64,000 nt of DNA from Citrobacter portucalensis (GTDB taxonomy: Bacteria > Pseudomonadota > Gammaproteobacteria > Enterobacterales > Enterobacteriaceae): the NCBI RefSeq assembly GCF_002042885.1, contig NZ_MVFY01000007.1:124001-188000 (forward strand), written 5' to 3'. Made by a program: the position numbers and the translations under genes. Below are positions 26,993-35,837 of this stretch, one piece after another (the stretch's first letter is position 1; every line of letters begins with the position of its first letter). The notes under the pieces are model-generated. The model did no database searches. It saw only the letters and a program-made list of their open reading frames with translations, and had not been told where the DNA came from.

Positions 26993-28738
26993 GTGAAAAA
27001 GAAAAACGACGGCGACGCGCGCAATTTTACTCCCGTACGTTTTGCCCTGCTTTGTGTGGCAATATTATTGAGTCTGGGGTTGCTGCTGGGTCGGGTTGCG
27101 TGGCTGCAAATTGTCACGCCGACGAGTCTGGTGAAACAGGAAGACATGCGTTCGTTACGTGAGGTAACTATTGCCTCGCCGCGCGGGATGATTACCGACA
27201 GAGAAGGGCGACCGCTGGCGGTAAGTGTTCCGGTTAACGCCGTATGGGCCGATCCTAAGACCATCATCAGCAAGGGAGGCGTGGGTTACAACGAACGCTG
27301 GCAGGCTCTGGCAAGGACTCTGCATTTGTCACTGAGTACGCTGGCGGAACGCGTTAACAGTAATCCTGGCGGACGTTTTATTTATCTGGCACGACAAATT
27401 TCCCCTCAGCAGGCTGAGTGGGTCGATGATCTTAATCTCCCGGGCATCAACCTGCGCGAGGAATCCCGCCGGTTCTATCCCGCAGGCCACGTAGCGGCGA
27501 ATCTCATTGGTTTTACCAACATTGATGGACAAGGCATTGAAGGGCTGGAAAAGAGCTTTAATAACCAGCTGATGGGTAAACCTGGCTCCCGTCTGGTACG
27601 TAAAGACAAATTTGGCCATGTCATCGAAAATATCACCGAAGTTACGCCTGTACCTGCACACGAATTACAGCTCAGCATCGACGAGCGTCTGCAGACGGTC
27701 ACCGAAGATGCGTTGGACAATGCCGTTACGTGGAATAAAGCAGAATCAGGAGCCGCAGTGCTGGTCAACATTGCTACCGGTGAAATACTGTCCATGGCGT
27801 GCTTTCCTGACTTCAACCCCAATAATCGTGATGGCGCGGTACTGGATGATTTTCGTAACCGTGCAATTAGCGATACGTTTGAACCCGGTTCAACCGTTAA
27901 ACCGCTGGTGATTATGACTGCACTCCAGCAGGGGATAGTACAACCCGACAGCGTGATTGATACCCATCCTTTTTACCTTGATGGGCATCGTATTCGCGAC
28001 GTCGGATTTTACCCGGAACTGTCGCTGACCGGGATTTTACAGAAATCGAGCGATACCGGCGTGTCGCACCTTTCATTGGCTATGCCTGTCCAAAAATTGC
28101 TGGATACCTATAAAAGCTTTGGTTTTGGCGATCCAACCGGACTGGGATTAACCGGTGAAAGCAGCGGTTTGATGCCTCAGCGCCGCTACTGGAGCGATTT
28201 GGATCGCGCGACCTTTGCATTTGGTTATGGGTTAATGGTAACGCCGCTGCAGTTGGCGCACGTATATGCAACCATTGGTAGTTTTGGTATCTATCGGCCC
28301 CTTTCGATTACCCGTATTGACCCGCCGGTAATCGGTACCAGAGTGATGCCGGAGGCGCTGGTTCACCAGGTTGAACATATGATGGAAAGCGTTGCGTTAC
28401 CCGGTGGTGGGGGAACTAAAGCCGCGGTCAGGGATTATCGCGTGGCGGTTAAAACAGGAACGGCAAAGAAAATTGGTGATGACGGTAAGTATGTCGATAA
28501 ATACGTGGCCTACACGGCAGGCGTTGCGCCAGCGAGCGACCCGAAATTTGCACTGGTGGTCGTCATCAATAATCCGCAAAACGGTGCTTATTATGGTGGG
28601 GCTGTCTCTGCGCCTGTCTTCAGCCAGATAATGGGTGATGTCCTGCGTCTGGAGAACGTTAAACCGGATGGTATGCCTGCTGACTCCGATCATCTGCTGG
28701 TGATGCACGGCAGCAACGTATCCTCGCCGTCGTTGTAA
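26993..28738 (+). CDS. Second PBP3/FtsI-type peptidoglycan transpeptidase (PBP3SAL-like)
   Basis: This is a 581-residue class B penicillin-binding protein closely related to FtsI but outside the dcw cluster. It has one N-terminal membrane anchor (about residues 15-36), then the pedestal domain (SPRGMITDREGRPLAVSVP), then the transpeptidase domain. Active-site motifs are S300-T-V-K303, then S352-S-D354, then K487-T-G. In FtsI the second motif is S-S-N, so the Asn is replaced by Asp. The GTG start has the SD GGAGA. Salmonella carries a second PBP3 (PBP3SAL) at this locus that supports division at acid pH inside host cells; I infer this is its ortholog. K-12 has no gene here. Confidence 0.9.
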   Translation: MKKKNDGDARNFTPVRFALLCVAILLSLGLLLGRVAWLQIVTPTSLVKQEDMRSLREVTIASPRGMITDREGRPLAVSVPVNAVWADPKTIISKGGVGYNERWQALARTLHLSLSTLAERVNSNPGGRFIYLARQISPQQAEWVDDLNLPGINLREESRRFYPAGHVAANLIGFTNIDGQGIEGLEKSFNNQLMGKPGSRLVRKDKFGHVIENITEVTPVPAHELQLSIDERLQTVTEDALDNAVTWNKAESGAAVLVNIATGEILSMACFPDFNPNNRDGAVLDDFRNRAISDTFEPGSTVKPLVIMTALQQGIVQPDSVIDTHPFYLDGHRIRDVGFYPELSLTGILQKSSDTGVSHLSLAMPVQKLLDTYKSFGFGDPTGLGLTGESSGLMPQRRYWSDLDRATFAFGYGLMVTPLQLAHVYATIGSFGIYRPLSITRIDPPVIGTRVMPEALVHQVEHMMESVALPGGGGTKAAVRDYRVAVKTGTAKKIGDDGKYVDKYVAYTAGVAPASDPKFALVVVINNPQNGAYYGGAVSAPVFSQIMGDVLRLENVKPDGMPADSDHLLVMHGSNVSSPSL

Positions 28739-28801
28739 GTTATTTTCCCAGGGCGCAATTCGCGTTACACTTGCGCCCTTAAGTCACCTGCCGGAGTTGT
28801 C

Positions 28802-29611
28802 ATGTCGTTTTCCTGTCCTCTTTGCCACCAGCCTCTTACTCAAGCGAATAACAGTTTTGTCTGCCCCGGGCGGCACCAGTTTGACGTGGCGAAAGAAGGG
28901 TATGTCAACTTACTGCCGGTTCAGCATAAACGATCGCGCGATCCGGGTGACAGCGCTGAGATGATGCAGGCGCGACGGGCATTTCTTGATGCCGGGCACT
29001 ATCAACCGTTGCGTGATGCGATTGTGAATGTGCTGAAAGAGAAGTCGACTTCAGAAGATGCAGCGATCCTGGATATTGGCTGTGGGGAAGGGTATTACAC
29101 CCATGCGTTTGCCGACGCCCTGACGGGTTGTACAACCTTTGGTCTTGACGTCTCCAAAGTGGCAATTAAAGCTGCAGCCAGACGCTATCCGCAGGTGACC
29201 TTTTGCGTTGCCTCCAGTCATCGTCTGCCGTTCGCAGATGAGTCAATGGATGCCATCATCAGGATCTACGCGCCCTGTAAAGCGCAAGAGCTGGCACGCG
29301 TGGTTAAACCGGGGGGATGGGTTATCACCGCCACGCCGGGACCGCGTCATTTAATGGAACTGAAAGGGCTTATTTATGATGAGGTGCGTTTGCATGCGCC
29401 GCACACAGAGCAACTGGACGGTTTTGTTCTGCAACAGAGTATTGCGCTGGGGTATCAGATGCAGCTTCAGGGCAGCGAGGCCGTTGCGTTACTGCAAATG
29501 ACGCCGTTCGCCTGGCGGGCAAAGCCGGAGGTGTGGGAAACGTTAGCGGAGAAAAAGACGTTTGACTGCCAGACCGACTTTAGTATTCATGTCTGGCAGC
29601 GTCTGAATTAA
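28802..29611 (+). CDS. rlmA: 23S rRNA m1G745 methyltransferase RlmA
   Basis: RlmA methylates G745 in helix 35 of 23S rRNA. The N-terminal zinc-binding motif is made by CPLCHQ together with [10 protein letters not shown]. The SAM-binding motif is [12 protein letters not shown] at about residue 85. The 269 residues equal the E. coli length. Its stop overlaps the stop of convergent mntP by 4 bases. Confidence 0.96.
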   Translation: MSFSCPLCHQPLTQANNSFVCPGRHQFDVAKEGYVNLLPVQHKRSRDPGDSAEMMQARRAFLDAGHYQPLRDAIVNVLKEKSTSEDAAILDIGCGEGYYTHAFADALTGCTTFGLDVSKVAIKAAARRYPQVTFCVASSHRLPFADESMDAIIRIYAPCKAQELARVVKPGGWVITATPGPRHLMELKGLIYDEVRLHAPHTEQLDGFVLQQSIALGYQMQLQGSEAVALLQMTPFAWRAKPEVWETLAEKKTFDCQTDFSIHVWQRLN

Positions 29612-30174
29612 CCGTGGAAGTGTGCCCAGAGGATCTGGGCACCGATACCAATCAGCACCACCCCACCCAAAATTTCTGCTCGTTTGCCCAGCATCGGGCC
29701 AATGAAACGACCAATCATCATGCCGAGCGTGGACATAATCAATGTGGCGCAGCCGATGGCCAGCGCAGTGGCAATAATATTGACCTGCAGGAAAGCCAGA
29801 CCCACCCCGACGGCCATTGCGTCGAGACTGGTGGCAATGGCGGTGGTAACCAGCAGCCAGAAACCATGACGGCGCTGCGGTTCTTCATCCTCATCACCGT
29901 TATCGCGAAAACCTTCGATTATCATTCGCCCGCCTAAAAAGATCAGCAGAATGAAGGCGATCCAGTGGTTCCACTCCAGCACGAATTTGCTGGCCAACAT
30001 ACCCATGCCCCAGCCAATCAGCGGCGTAAGCGTTTCAACTGCGCCGAATATCAGACCTGTGCGCAATGCTTCAGAAAATTTGGGTTTATGCAGGGTGGCG
30101 CCTTTGCCAATTGATGCAGCGAAAGCATCCATCGACATGCCAAAAGCGAGAAGAACGGTAGCGGTGAGATTCAT
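29608..30174 (-). CDS. mntP: Manganese exporter MntP
   Basis: MntP is an inner membrane Mn(II) efflux protein. The start MNLTATVLL gives 188 residues and six predicted helices in two related halves, each with an acidic residue in a helix (MSMDAFAAS and TSLDAMAVG). The frame opens 18 codons earlier, inside the leader, but that start is not supported. A manganese riboswitch and MntR-like and Fur-like boxes lie upstream, so transcription and translation should both respond to metal. Confidence 0.96.
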   Translation of the reverse strand: MNLTATVLLAFGMSMDAFAASIGKGATLHKPKFSEALRTGLIFGAVETLTPLIGWGMGMLASKFVLEWNHWIAFILLIFLGGRMIIEGFRDNGDEDEEPQRRHGFWLLVTTAIATSLDAMAVGVGLAFLQVNIIATALAIGCATLIMSTLGMMIGRFIGPMLGKRAEILGGVVLIGIGAQILWAHFHG

Positions 30175-30284
30175 AACAGCGTCCTGACCGGGGTATCCAT
30201 AAAACACATCACTGCCCCCAGTAACCATGCATACAGGCCGGAATCACTGTAAATACAGCGCCATTCAGATATGCATTGCAGTTG

Positions 30285-30400
30285 ATGTGCCTATGGTCTC
30301 GCCTGACTGAACCTGTAAATTCAGTCCGTACGCGCCACGTTTTTCAACGAGTATGTTGACACGTACATTTCCGGAGTCTGGAAATCGGCTACTCCCCAAC
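30285..30400 (-). promoter_or_regulatory. yybP-ykoY manganese riboswitch of mntP
   Basis: Read on the minus strand, the leader begins near GGGGAGTAGC (30388-30397), the conserved 5' element of the yybP-ykoY class. It ends near GAGACCATAGGC (30289-30300), the conserved 3' element. The distance from this point to the mntP ATG is about 225 bases, which agrees with the known E. coli mntP leader. The internal helices were not folded by computer. Confidence 0.85.
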
Positions 30401-30467
30401 GACGGGCGCAACCTTAACATATTTTGAGAATATAAAACAAGAAACGCAGAAATAATATTTGACTTCT

Positions 30468-30487
30468 AATTGAAAACGATTTTCATT
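30468..30487 (-). promoter_or_regulatory. Fur-like box upstream of mntP
   Basis: AATTGAAAACGATTTTCATT is a near-palindrome of TGAAAA and TTTTCA around CG, resembling a Fur operator. E. coli mntP responds to Fur as well as MntR. It lies about 70 bases upstream of the riboswitch start. Confidence 0.6.
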
Positions 30488-30539
30488 TAGATTTATTTAT
30501 AAATAAAACGTTAAAATAAATAACATTGTGGACAGTTAA

Positions 30540-30600
30540 ATATAGCCTTGGCTATGTTTGTTTTTATACTGATATATAAAAAACATAGTTCAGGCTATAT
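30540..30600 (-). promoter_or_regulatory. Pair of MntR-like boxes upstream of mntP
   Basis: Two near-palindromes, ATATAGCCTTGGCTATGTTT (30540-30559) and AAACATAGTTCAGGCTATAT (30581-30600), face each other as an inverted repeat with 17 of 20 positions matching. Each resembles the MntR operator, whose core is AACATAGC...GCTATGTT. They lie between the yobD stop and the Fur-like box. Confidence 0.75.
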
Positions 30601-30607
30601 TTGTAAC

Positions 30608-31066
30608 CTATTGATTTGAAATTAAAAGTTTATATATCTTCTCAAGATCGTCTATATTTCGTACGCGGATCAACAATCTTCGATGTTCTAATTGCATCAC
30701 TAATACACCGTCTTCAGATAAATTCATCTCTTTAATGCGGTTATATTCAATCCAGACGTTGGCGAAGAAAAAACCTTTCTGCTTGAAGATGATTTTTGGC
30801 GTACGGATCCAGAACAGATACAACCCCATCAATACCAGTGCACATAATAACCATGTGGTAAATTGCGCGCCGTGGCTGGTGATGTTGTTGTAGATAAGAA
30901 TAGCTACCAAGCCAAGGAAGATAACGCTGTCGACTCTGCTGCGGGGAAGCAGGGCGACAGTAAGCAGAGTAGGGCCATTACGGCGGGGCATGATGAACTG
31001 ATCGTAAATGGCATACGCCAGCAGCGAAAAGATAAATAGAACCAGCACCAGGTCCGTGATAGTCAT
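30608..31066 (-). CDS. yobD: Inner membrane protein YobD (DUF986)
   Basis: YobD is a 152-residue protein with about three N-terminal transmembrane helices (residues 5-20, 45-62 and 68-88) and a soluble C-terminal part. It belongs to DUF986 and has no known role. It lies downstream of manZ on the same strand, beyond a terminator, so it may receive read-through from manXYZ. Confidence 0.9.
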   Translation of the reverse strand: MTITDLVLVLFIFSLLAYAIYDQFIMPRRNGPTLLTVALLPRSRVDSVIFLGLVAILIYNNITSHGAQFTTWLLCALVLMGLYLFWIRTPKIIFKQKGFFFANVWIEYNRIKEMNLSEDGVLVMQLEHRRLLIRVRNIDDLEKIYKLLISNQ

Positions 31067-31085
31067 GAATCCTCAACCCTCTAAA

Positions 31086-31112
31086 TAGAAAAACCGGGGG
31101 CAAGCCCCCGGT
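31086..31112 (-). terminator. Intrinsic terminator of manXYZ
   Basis: ACCGGGGG and CCCCCGGT form an 8-bp GC-rich stem with loop CAAG at 31093-31112. On the minus strand it is followed by a T-rich sequence (TTTTTCTATTT). It lies just after the manZ stop. Confidence 0.9.
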
Positions 31113-31126
31113 GATGCACAACAGTC

Positions 31127-31978
31127 TTACAGGCCGAGCAGTCCGACAGCGTAGCCCGCGATACCGATGACGAAGAAGCCAACGATGATCCACAGCGGGT
31201 TCACTTTCTTACGCAGCAGCCACATACAGGCGAATGTCAGCAGCAGAGGAACCAGACCCGGCATCAGCTGGTCAAGGATAGTCTGCACGGTGGTAACACG
31301 AGTCTGACCATCCTGACCGGTGATAGTGGAAACTACCAGCGGGATGTTTACGTGCGTCCACTTGTTAACCAATGCCCCCATGACAAACAGGCCGAGGATT
31401 GACGCCCCCTCGGTCAGTTTCTGCAGGAAGCCGCCGCCCATATCTTTAACGATATCGACACCTTTACGGTAGCCATATGCCACACCGTAATAACGGGTTG
31501 CCAGACGAACCAGGTTAAACAGGATGAAGAACAGCAGTGGCCCCAGCAGGCTGCCGCTCATCGCGATACCTGCGCCGAGTGCGGCGAAGACCGGACGTAC
31601 GGTACCCCAGAAGATCGGGTCACCGACGCCTGCCAGCGGACCCATCAGACCAACTTTGATACCGTTGATGGCACCATCGTCAATCTCTGCGCCGTTTGCA
31701 CGCTGTTCTTCCATTGCCAGCGTAACGCCCAGTACTGGAGCCGCTACGTACGGATGGGTGTTAAAGAATTCCAGGTGACGCTTAATCGCTTGCTTACGTG
31801 CATCGTTGTTTTCCGGGTACAAGCGGCGGATAGCCGGTACCATGGAGAAACAGAAACCCAGCGCCTGCATACGTTCGAAGTTCCATGAACCCTGAAACAG
31901 GTTAGAACGAATGAACACGCCACGAATGTCACTCGGAGTGAGTTTTTTCTCGGTGGTAGTTTTAGTCATATCAACCAT
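31127..31978 (-). CDS. manZ: Mannose PTS permease IID component ManZ
   Basis: ManZ is the IID membrane subunit of the mannose-type phosphotransferase system, which brings in mannose, glucose, glucosamine and others. I use MVDMTKTTT as the start because AGGTGAG is correctly placed before it, giving 283 residues. A GTG three codons upstream is an alternative. The sequence is near-identical to E. coli ManZ. The gene lies 12 bases after manY. Confidence 0.97.
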   Translation of the reverse strand: MVDMTKTTTEKKLTPSDIRGVFIRSNLFQGSWNFERMQALGFCFSMVPAIRRLYPENNDARKQAIKRHLEFFNTHPYVAAPVLGVTLAMEEQRANGAEIDDGAINGIKVGLMGPLAGVGDPIFWGTVRPVFAALGAGIAMSGSLLGPLLFFILFNLVRLATRYYGVAYGYRKGVDIVKDMGGGFLQKLTEGASILGLFVMGALVNKWTHVNIPLVVSTITGQDGQTRVTTVQTILDQLMPGLVPLLLTFACMWLLRKKVNPLWIIVGFFVIGIAGYAVGLLGL

Positions 31979-31990
31979 TTCGCTCACCTG

Positions 31991-32791
31991 CTAGTCCAGT
32001 TCGTTATCGAGATCGTTATTGCCAGCCGCCGCAGCAGGTGCACCGGCAACGCGGTTATATTTCGGGCTCAGCTGAATGTAGAGGATGGCCATAACTGCGC
32101 CAATCACACCCAGAGCAACCAGGTTGAAGTTAGTAAATGCCGCGGTGACGAAGCCGAGGTAGAAGAATGGCATCAGATAGCCTGCGCGCATCATGTTGAT
32201 GACCATCGCATAACCAACCACTACGATCATACCGCCTGCGATGTTCAGACCACCGGTTACGACTTCCGGAATGGCGTTAAGCATGCTCTGAACTTCACTG
32301 GTACCAACAGAAATCGCAACGATTACCGCCGGGATAGCGATACGCATAGCCTGCAGGAACAGAGAGGATACGTGCAGCCAGGAGAGCGCAGTCAGGTTAC
32401 CGTTTTCGGCTGCCTTATCCGCTGCGTGCTGGAATGCTACGGTGATTGTACGAACGATAATGGTCAGTACCTGGCCTGCTGCTGCCAGTGGGATAGCCAG
32501 CGCGATACCGGCACCAATGCTTTGGTGACCCGCGATAACCAGAACGGTAGAGATAATTGAGGCCAGTGCGGCATCTGGTGCAACCGCAGCACCGATGTTC
32601 ATCCAGCCCAGGGCGATCATTTCCAGGGTACCACCGATGATGATACCGGTTTTCATATCCCCGAGAACGGCACCAATCAGCGTACAGGCCACCAACGGAC
32701 GGTGGAACTGAAATTCATCGAGTACCGACTCCATACCCGCGATACATGCGACGATGAACACCAGCACAATCTGAAGAGTGGTAATCTCCAT
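31991..32791 (-). CDS. manY: Mannose PTS permease IIC component ManY
   Basis: ManY is the IIC channel subunit of the mannose PTS, 266 residues with multiple transmembrane helices. It carries the family sequence GTLEMIALGWMNIGAAVAPD. It pairs with ManZ in the membrane and also serves as a receptor component for some bacteriocins and for phage lambda DNA entry. It is the second gene of manXYZ, 58 bases after manX. Confidence 0.97.
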   Translation of the reverse strand: MEITTLQIVLVFIVACIAGMESVLDEFQFHRPLVACTLIGAVLGDMKTGIIIGGTLEMIALGWMNIGAAVAPDAALASIISTVLVIAGHQSIGAGIALAIPLAAAGQVLTIIVRTITVAFQHAADKAAENGNLTALSWLHVSSLFLQAMRIAIPAVIVAISVGTSEVQSMLNAIPEVVTGGLNIAGGMIVVVGYAMVINMMRAGYLMPFFYLGFVTAAFTNFNLVALGVIGAVMAILYIQLSPKYNRVAGAPAAAAGNNDLDNELD

Positions 32792-32849
32792 TGTACTTCT
32801 CCTATTGCTATACAGACTTAAGTGTGAAAACTAAGTAAATGCCAGAGAA

Positions 32850-33812
32850 TTATTTCACCTTGGCAATCAAATCCATCATTTTCAGTTTCTGATCGGTAGA
32901 AACCTTACGGGCCTCAAGCTCAATACCGCGTTCGTTGAGTTTCTTGAAGGCTTCGATGTCTTTGTCATCGACAGAAATTGCGTTGTTTACCTGCGTTTTA
33001 CCCTGACGGAAAGCCATACCGCCAATGTTCACTGAGGTAATTTTCACACCACCTTCAACGATACGTTCTACGTCGGTTGGGTTGGTGAACAACAGCATCA
33101 CACGCTCACCTGCATATTTCGGGTTGTTGTAGACGCGGATCATTTTCGCGACATCAACCACATGCGCCGTCACACCCGGAGGTGCTACCTGAGTCAGCAG
33201 CGTTTTACGCACGGTATCGGCGGCAACTTCATCACTGACGACGATAATGCGTGTTACGTTGGTTTCTTTGGTCCAGCGAGTTGCCACCTGACCATGGATT
33301 AAGCGGTCATCAATACGCGCCAGGCCGATCTGCATATAATCGTTCGGACCCATTGGTTTCGCGGGGGTTGCTGCTTTAGGTGCCGCGACAGGGGCAGGAG
33401 CGGCTTTTTCCACCGGTTTTGCTTTCAGCGCTTTCACGCCTTCGCTACCGGTTTCAACGGCCAGTGCCACTAATTCATCAAAGCTTGGGTTGTCATCACG
33501 CGCCATGAAGGTCTCAACCAGCATGGGAATGTTCACACCGGCGATTACTTCGTAATGCTCTTTATCGACGACAATGCGGCTCGCAGCGTTAAACGGGCTG
33601 CCTCCCCATGTGTCAACGAGAAACAGCACGCCTTTACTGGTATCGAGTTTTGCCAACTGAGCGTTGTACTTTTCGATCAGCGTTTCAGCATTTTCGCCTG
33701 GAACGAAATCGATCCAGCCGACGTTTTCCTGCTCGCCTAACAGCATCTCTGCCGTCTTAAGTAACTGCTCTGCAGCCCAACCATGTGTGCCTATTACAAT
33801 AGCAATGGTCAC
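32850..33812 (-). CDS. manX: Mannose PTS IIAB component ManX
   Basis: ManX is the cytoplasmic fusion of IIA and IIB. Phosphate passes from HPr to H10 of IIA (VIGTHGW) and then to H173 of IIB (DRLIHGQV). The two domains are joined by an Ala/Pro/Lys-rich linker at about residues 135-155. The 320 residues compare with 323 in E. coli; the difference is in the linker. It is the first gene of manXYZ and has Mlc and CRP sites upstream. Confidence 0.97.
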   Translation of the reverse strand: MTIAIVIGTHGWAAEQLLKTAEMLLGEQENVGWIDFVPGENAETLIEKYNAQLAKLDTSKGVLFLVDTWGGSPFNAASRIVVDKEHYEVIAGVNIPMLVETFMARDDNPSFDELVALAVETGSEGVKALKAKPVEKAAPAPVAAPKAATPAKPMGPNDYMQIGLARIDDRLIHGQVATRWTKETNVTRIIVVSDEVAADTVRKTLLTQVAPPGVTAHVVDVAKMIRVYNNPKYAGERVMLLFTNPTDVERIVEGGVKITSVNIGGMAFRQGKTQVNNAISVDDKDIEAFKKLNERGIELEARKVSTDQKLKMMDLIAKVK

Positions 33813-33927
33813 TTGCTACCTCCTTTATTATCGTTAACACATCAACGTGAAGATGTATTTGAATCGTCGTCCGCAATCGAATCGATTCAGATAAGGGTTA
33901 CAAAGAAAAACCTATGATTTTCGTGAA

Positions 33928-33953
33928 TTATTTTAGATATCGAAAAAAATATT
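33928..33953 (-). promoter_or_regulatory. Mlc (DgsA) operator of manXYZ
   Basis: TTATTTTAGATATCG is followed by an A-rich segment AAAAAAATA, giving the TTATTTT...AAATAA layout of an Mlc operator. It matches the known E. coli manX site (CGATATCTAAAATAA on the minus strand). Confidence 0.8.
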
Positions 33954-33954
33954 T

Positions 33955-33976
33955 TATGTGATGAAGATCCGTAATT
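33955..33976 (-). promoter_or_regulatory. CRP site of manXYZ
   Basis: On the minus strand the sequence reads ATTACGGATCTTCATCACAT, with a strong right half TCACA and a degenerate left half. It lies directly upstream of the Mlc operator. manX is CRP-activated in E. coli. Confidence 0.7.
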
Positions 33977-34125
33977 TAACTTCCGATAAAAAGAAATTTC
34001 GAAGGGTAAAATATCTCCGAAACAACTTATTGCAAAGGAAGGTAAATCTTTGCTAAAAACAGCTTCTCTCTGTTATGTTTAGCATCTGTTTAATTACTCA
34101 GGAGTATAGGGCAGTAGCCCACCAT

Positions 34126-34284
34126 ATGGATCGTCACCGACGTCATTTCACCTTCAGGCCGTATCAAGCCTGTCAGATTGGCACTTTTTGCCACAAATTT
34201 TCTCTGCATATCGCTTTAACGCCTGAGATCCTCAGCGCGCAGTTTGGTCATTCCTTAAGCAGGAGCTTGTCATGGAATTATTAA
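34126..34284 (+). CDS. Possible leader ORF overlapping the start of yoaE
   Basis: An open frame runs from an ATG at 34126 (or 17 codons earlier at 34075) to a TAA at 34282-34284, giving about 52 residues that end 13 bases inside yoaE. The product is basic and rich in His and Phe, with no known domain. An SD-like AGGAG at 34100-34104 is too far upstream of the ATG to be clear support. A short overlapping ORF named yoaL is, as I recall, reported before yoaE in E. coli. This could be its counterpart, with a role in translational coupling. The call is tentative. Confidence 0.35.
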   Translation: MDRHRRHFTFRPYQACQIGTFCHKFSLHIALTPEILSAQFGHSLSRSLSWNY

Positions 34285-35831
34285 TGGACCCGCAGATTTG
34301 GGTGGGTTTGCTCACGCTTGTCGTTCTCGAAATTGTTCTGGGTATTGATAACCTGGTCTTCATTGCGATCCTGGCTGATAAGCTGCCGCCGAAACAGCGT
34401 GATAAAGCGCGTTTAATCGGTTTGTCACTGGCACTGATTATGCGTCTGGGCTTGTTGTCCGTGATTTCGTGGATGGTGACGCTGACAAAGCCGCTGTTCA
34501 CGGTAATGGACTATGCGTTCTCGGGGCGCGATCTGATTATGCTGCTGGGGGGTATCTTCCTCTTGTTCAAGGCTACGACAGAGCTGCATGAGCGGCTGGA
34601 AAACCGTGAACATGATACCGGGCAGACGAAAGGGTATGCGAGCTTTTGGGTTGTCGTAACGCAGATTGTCATCCTCGATGCGGTGTTCTCGCTGGATGCC
34701 GTGATTACGGCGGTCGGCATGGTCAACCATCTGCCAGTGATGATGGCGGCAGTAGTGATTGCCATGGCCGTGATGCTGCTGGCCTCTAAGCCGCTGACAC
34801 GATTTGTGAACCAACACCCGACGGTGGTGGTGCTGTGTCTGAGCTTCCTGTTGATGATTGGTCTGAGCCTGGTTGCCGAAGGGTTTGGCTTCCATATTCC
34901 GAAAGGTTATCTGTATGCGGCGATTGGTTTCTCGATCATCATCGAGTTGTTTAACCAGATTGCCCGTCGTAACTTTATTCGCCACCAGTCGACGCTGCCG
35001 CTGCGTGCACGTACTGCCGATGCAATCCTGCGTCTGATGGGCGGTAAACGTCAGGCCAGCGTGCAGATGGAATCCGATAACCCGGTGCCGGTTCCTGTCC
35101 CGGAAGGCGCGTTTGTGGAAGAAGAACGCTATATGATCAACGGCGTCCTCTCCCTGGCGTCGCGTTCGTTACGCGGCATTATGACGCCTCGTGGTGAAAT
35201 CAGCTGGGTTGATGCCGACCTGAGCGTGGCAGAAATTCGCGAGCAGTTGCTCTCTTCACCTCACAGCCTGTTCCCGGTGTGTCGTGGCGAACTGGATGAA
35301 ATCATCGGTATCGTGCGTGCTAAAGAGCTGCTGGTGGCGCTGGAAGACGGTGTGGATGTGGCGGCGATTGCCTCTGCTTCTCCGGCTATCGTTGTTCCGG
35401 AAACGCTGGACCCGATCAATCTGTTAGGCGTTCTGCGTCGTGCCCGCGGTAGCTTCGTTATCGTCACTAACGAGTTTGGCGTAGTACAGGGTCTGGTCAC
35501 GCCGCTGGACGTATTAGAAGCCATTGCTGGTGAATTCCCGGATGCCGATGAAACACCAGAAATTATAGCTGATGCAGGTGGTTGGTTGGTCAAAGGCGGT
35601 ACCGATCTGCATGCGTTGCAACAGGCGCTGGACGTGGATACGTTAGTGAATGAAGACGAAGACATCGCCACGGTGGCAGGTTTAGTCATTGCGGCTAACG
35701 GCCATATTCCACGTGTCGGTGATGTTATCGAGGTTGCACCGCTGAGTATTACGATTGTCGAAGCGAATGACTATCGTGTGGATTTAGTTCGCATTGTTAA
35801 AGAACAACCCGCTCACGACGAAGACGAGTAA
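34272..35831 (+). CDS. yoaE: TerC-CBS-CorC transporter-like protein YoaE
   Basis: YoaE is a 519-residue inner membrane protein. The N-terminal half (about 1-240) is a TerC domain with about seven helices and acidic motifs such as [14 protein letters not shown] and [14 protein letters not shown]. Two CBS domains (about 300-430) follow, then a C-terminal CorC/HlyC transporter-associated domain (about 440-515). TerC relatives handle metals such as manganese, but the substrate of YoaE is unknown. A good SD, AGGAG, stands 7 bases before the ATG. Confidence 0.94.
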   Translation: MELLMDPQIWVGLLTLVVLEIVLGIDNLVFIAILADKLPPKQRDKARLIGLSLALIMRLGLLSVISWMVTLTKPLFTVMDYAFSGRDLIMLLGGIFLLFKATTELHERLENREHDTGQTKGYASFWVVVTQIVILDAVFSLDAVITAVGMVNHLPVMMAAVVIAMAVMLLASKPLTRFVNQHPTVVVLCLSFLLMIGLSLVAEGFGFHIPKGYLYAAIGFSIIIELFNQIARRNFIRHQSTLPLRARTADAILRLMGGKRQASVQMESDNPVPVPVPEGAFVEEERYMINGVLSLASRSLRGIMTPRGEISWVDADLSVAEIREQLLSSPHSLFPVCRGELDEIIGIVRAKELLVALEDGVDVAAIASASPAIVVPETLDPINLLGVLRRARGSFVIVTNEFGVVQGLVTPLDVLEAIAGEFPDADETPEIIADAGGWLVKGGTDLHALQQALDVDTLVNEDEDIATVAGLVIAANGHIPRVGDVIEVAPLSITIVEANDYRVDLVRIVKEQPAHDEDE

Positions 35832-35837
35832 CCGGGT

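Noticed and set aside
34095-34135. GGGCAGTAGC upstream of yoaE as a possible yybP-ykoY riboswitch
   Set aside because: It looks a little like the 5' element seen before mntP, but the conserved 3' element (GAGACC-like) is not found before yoaE, so a riboswitch cannot be supported.
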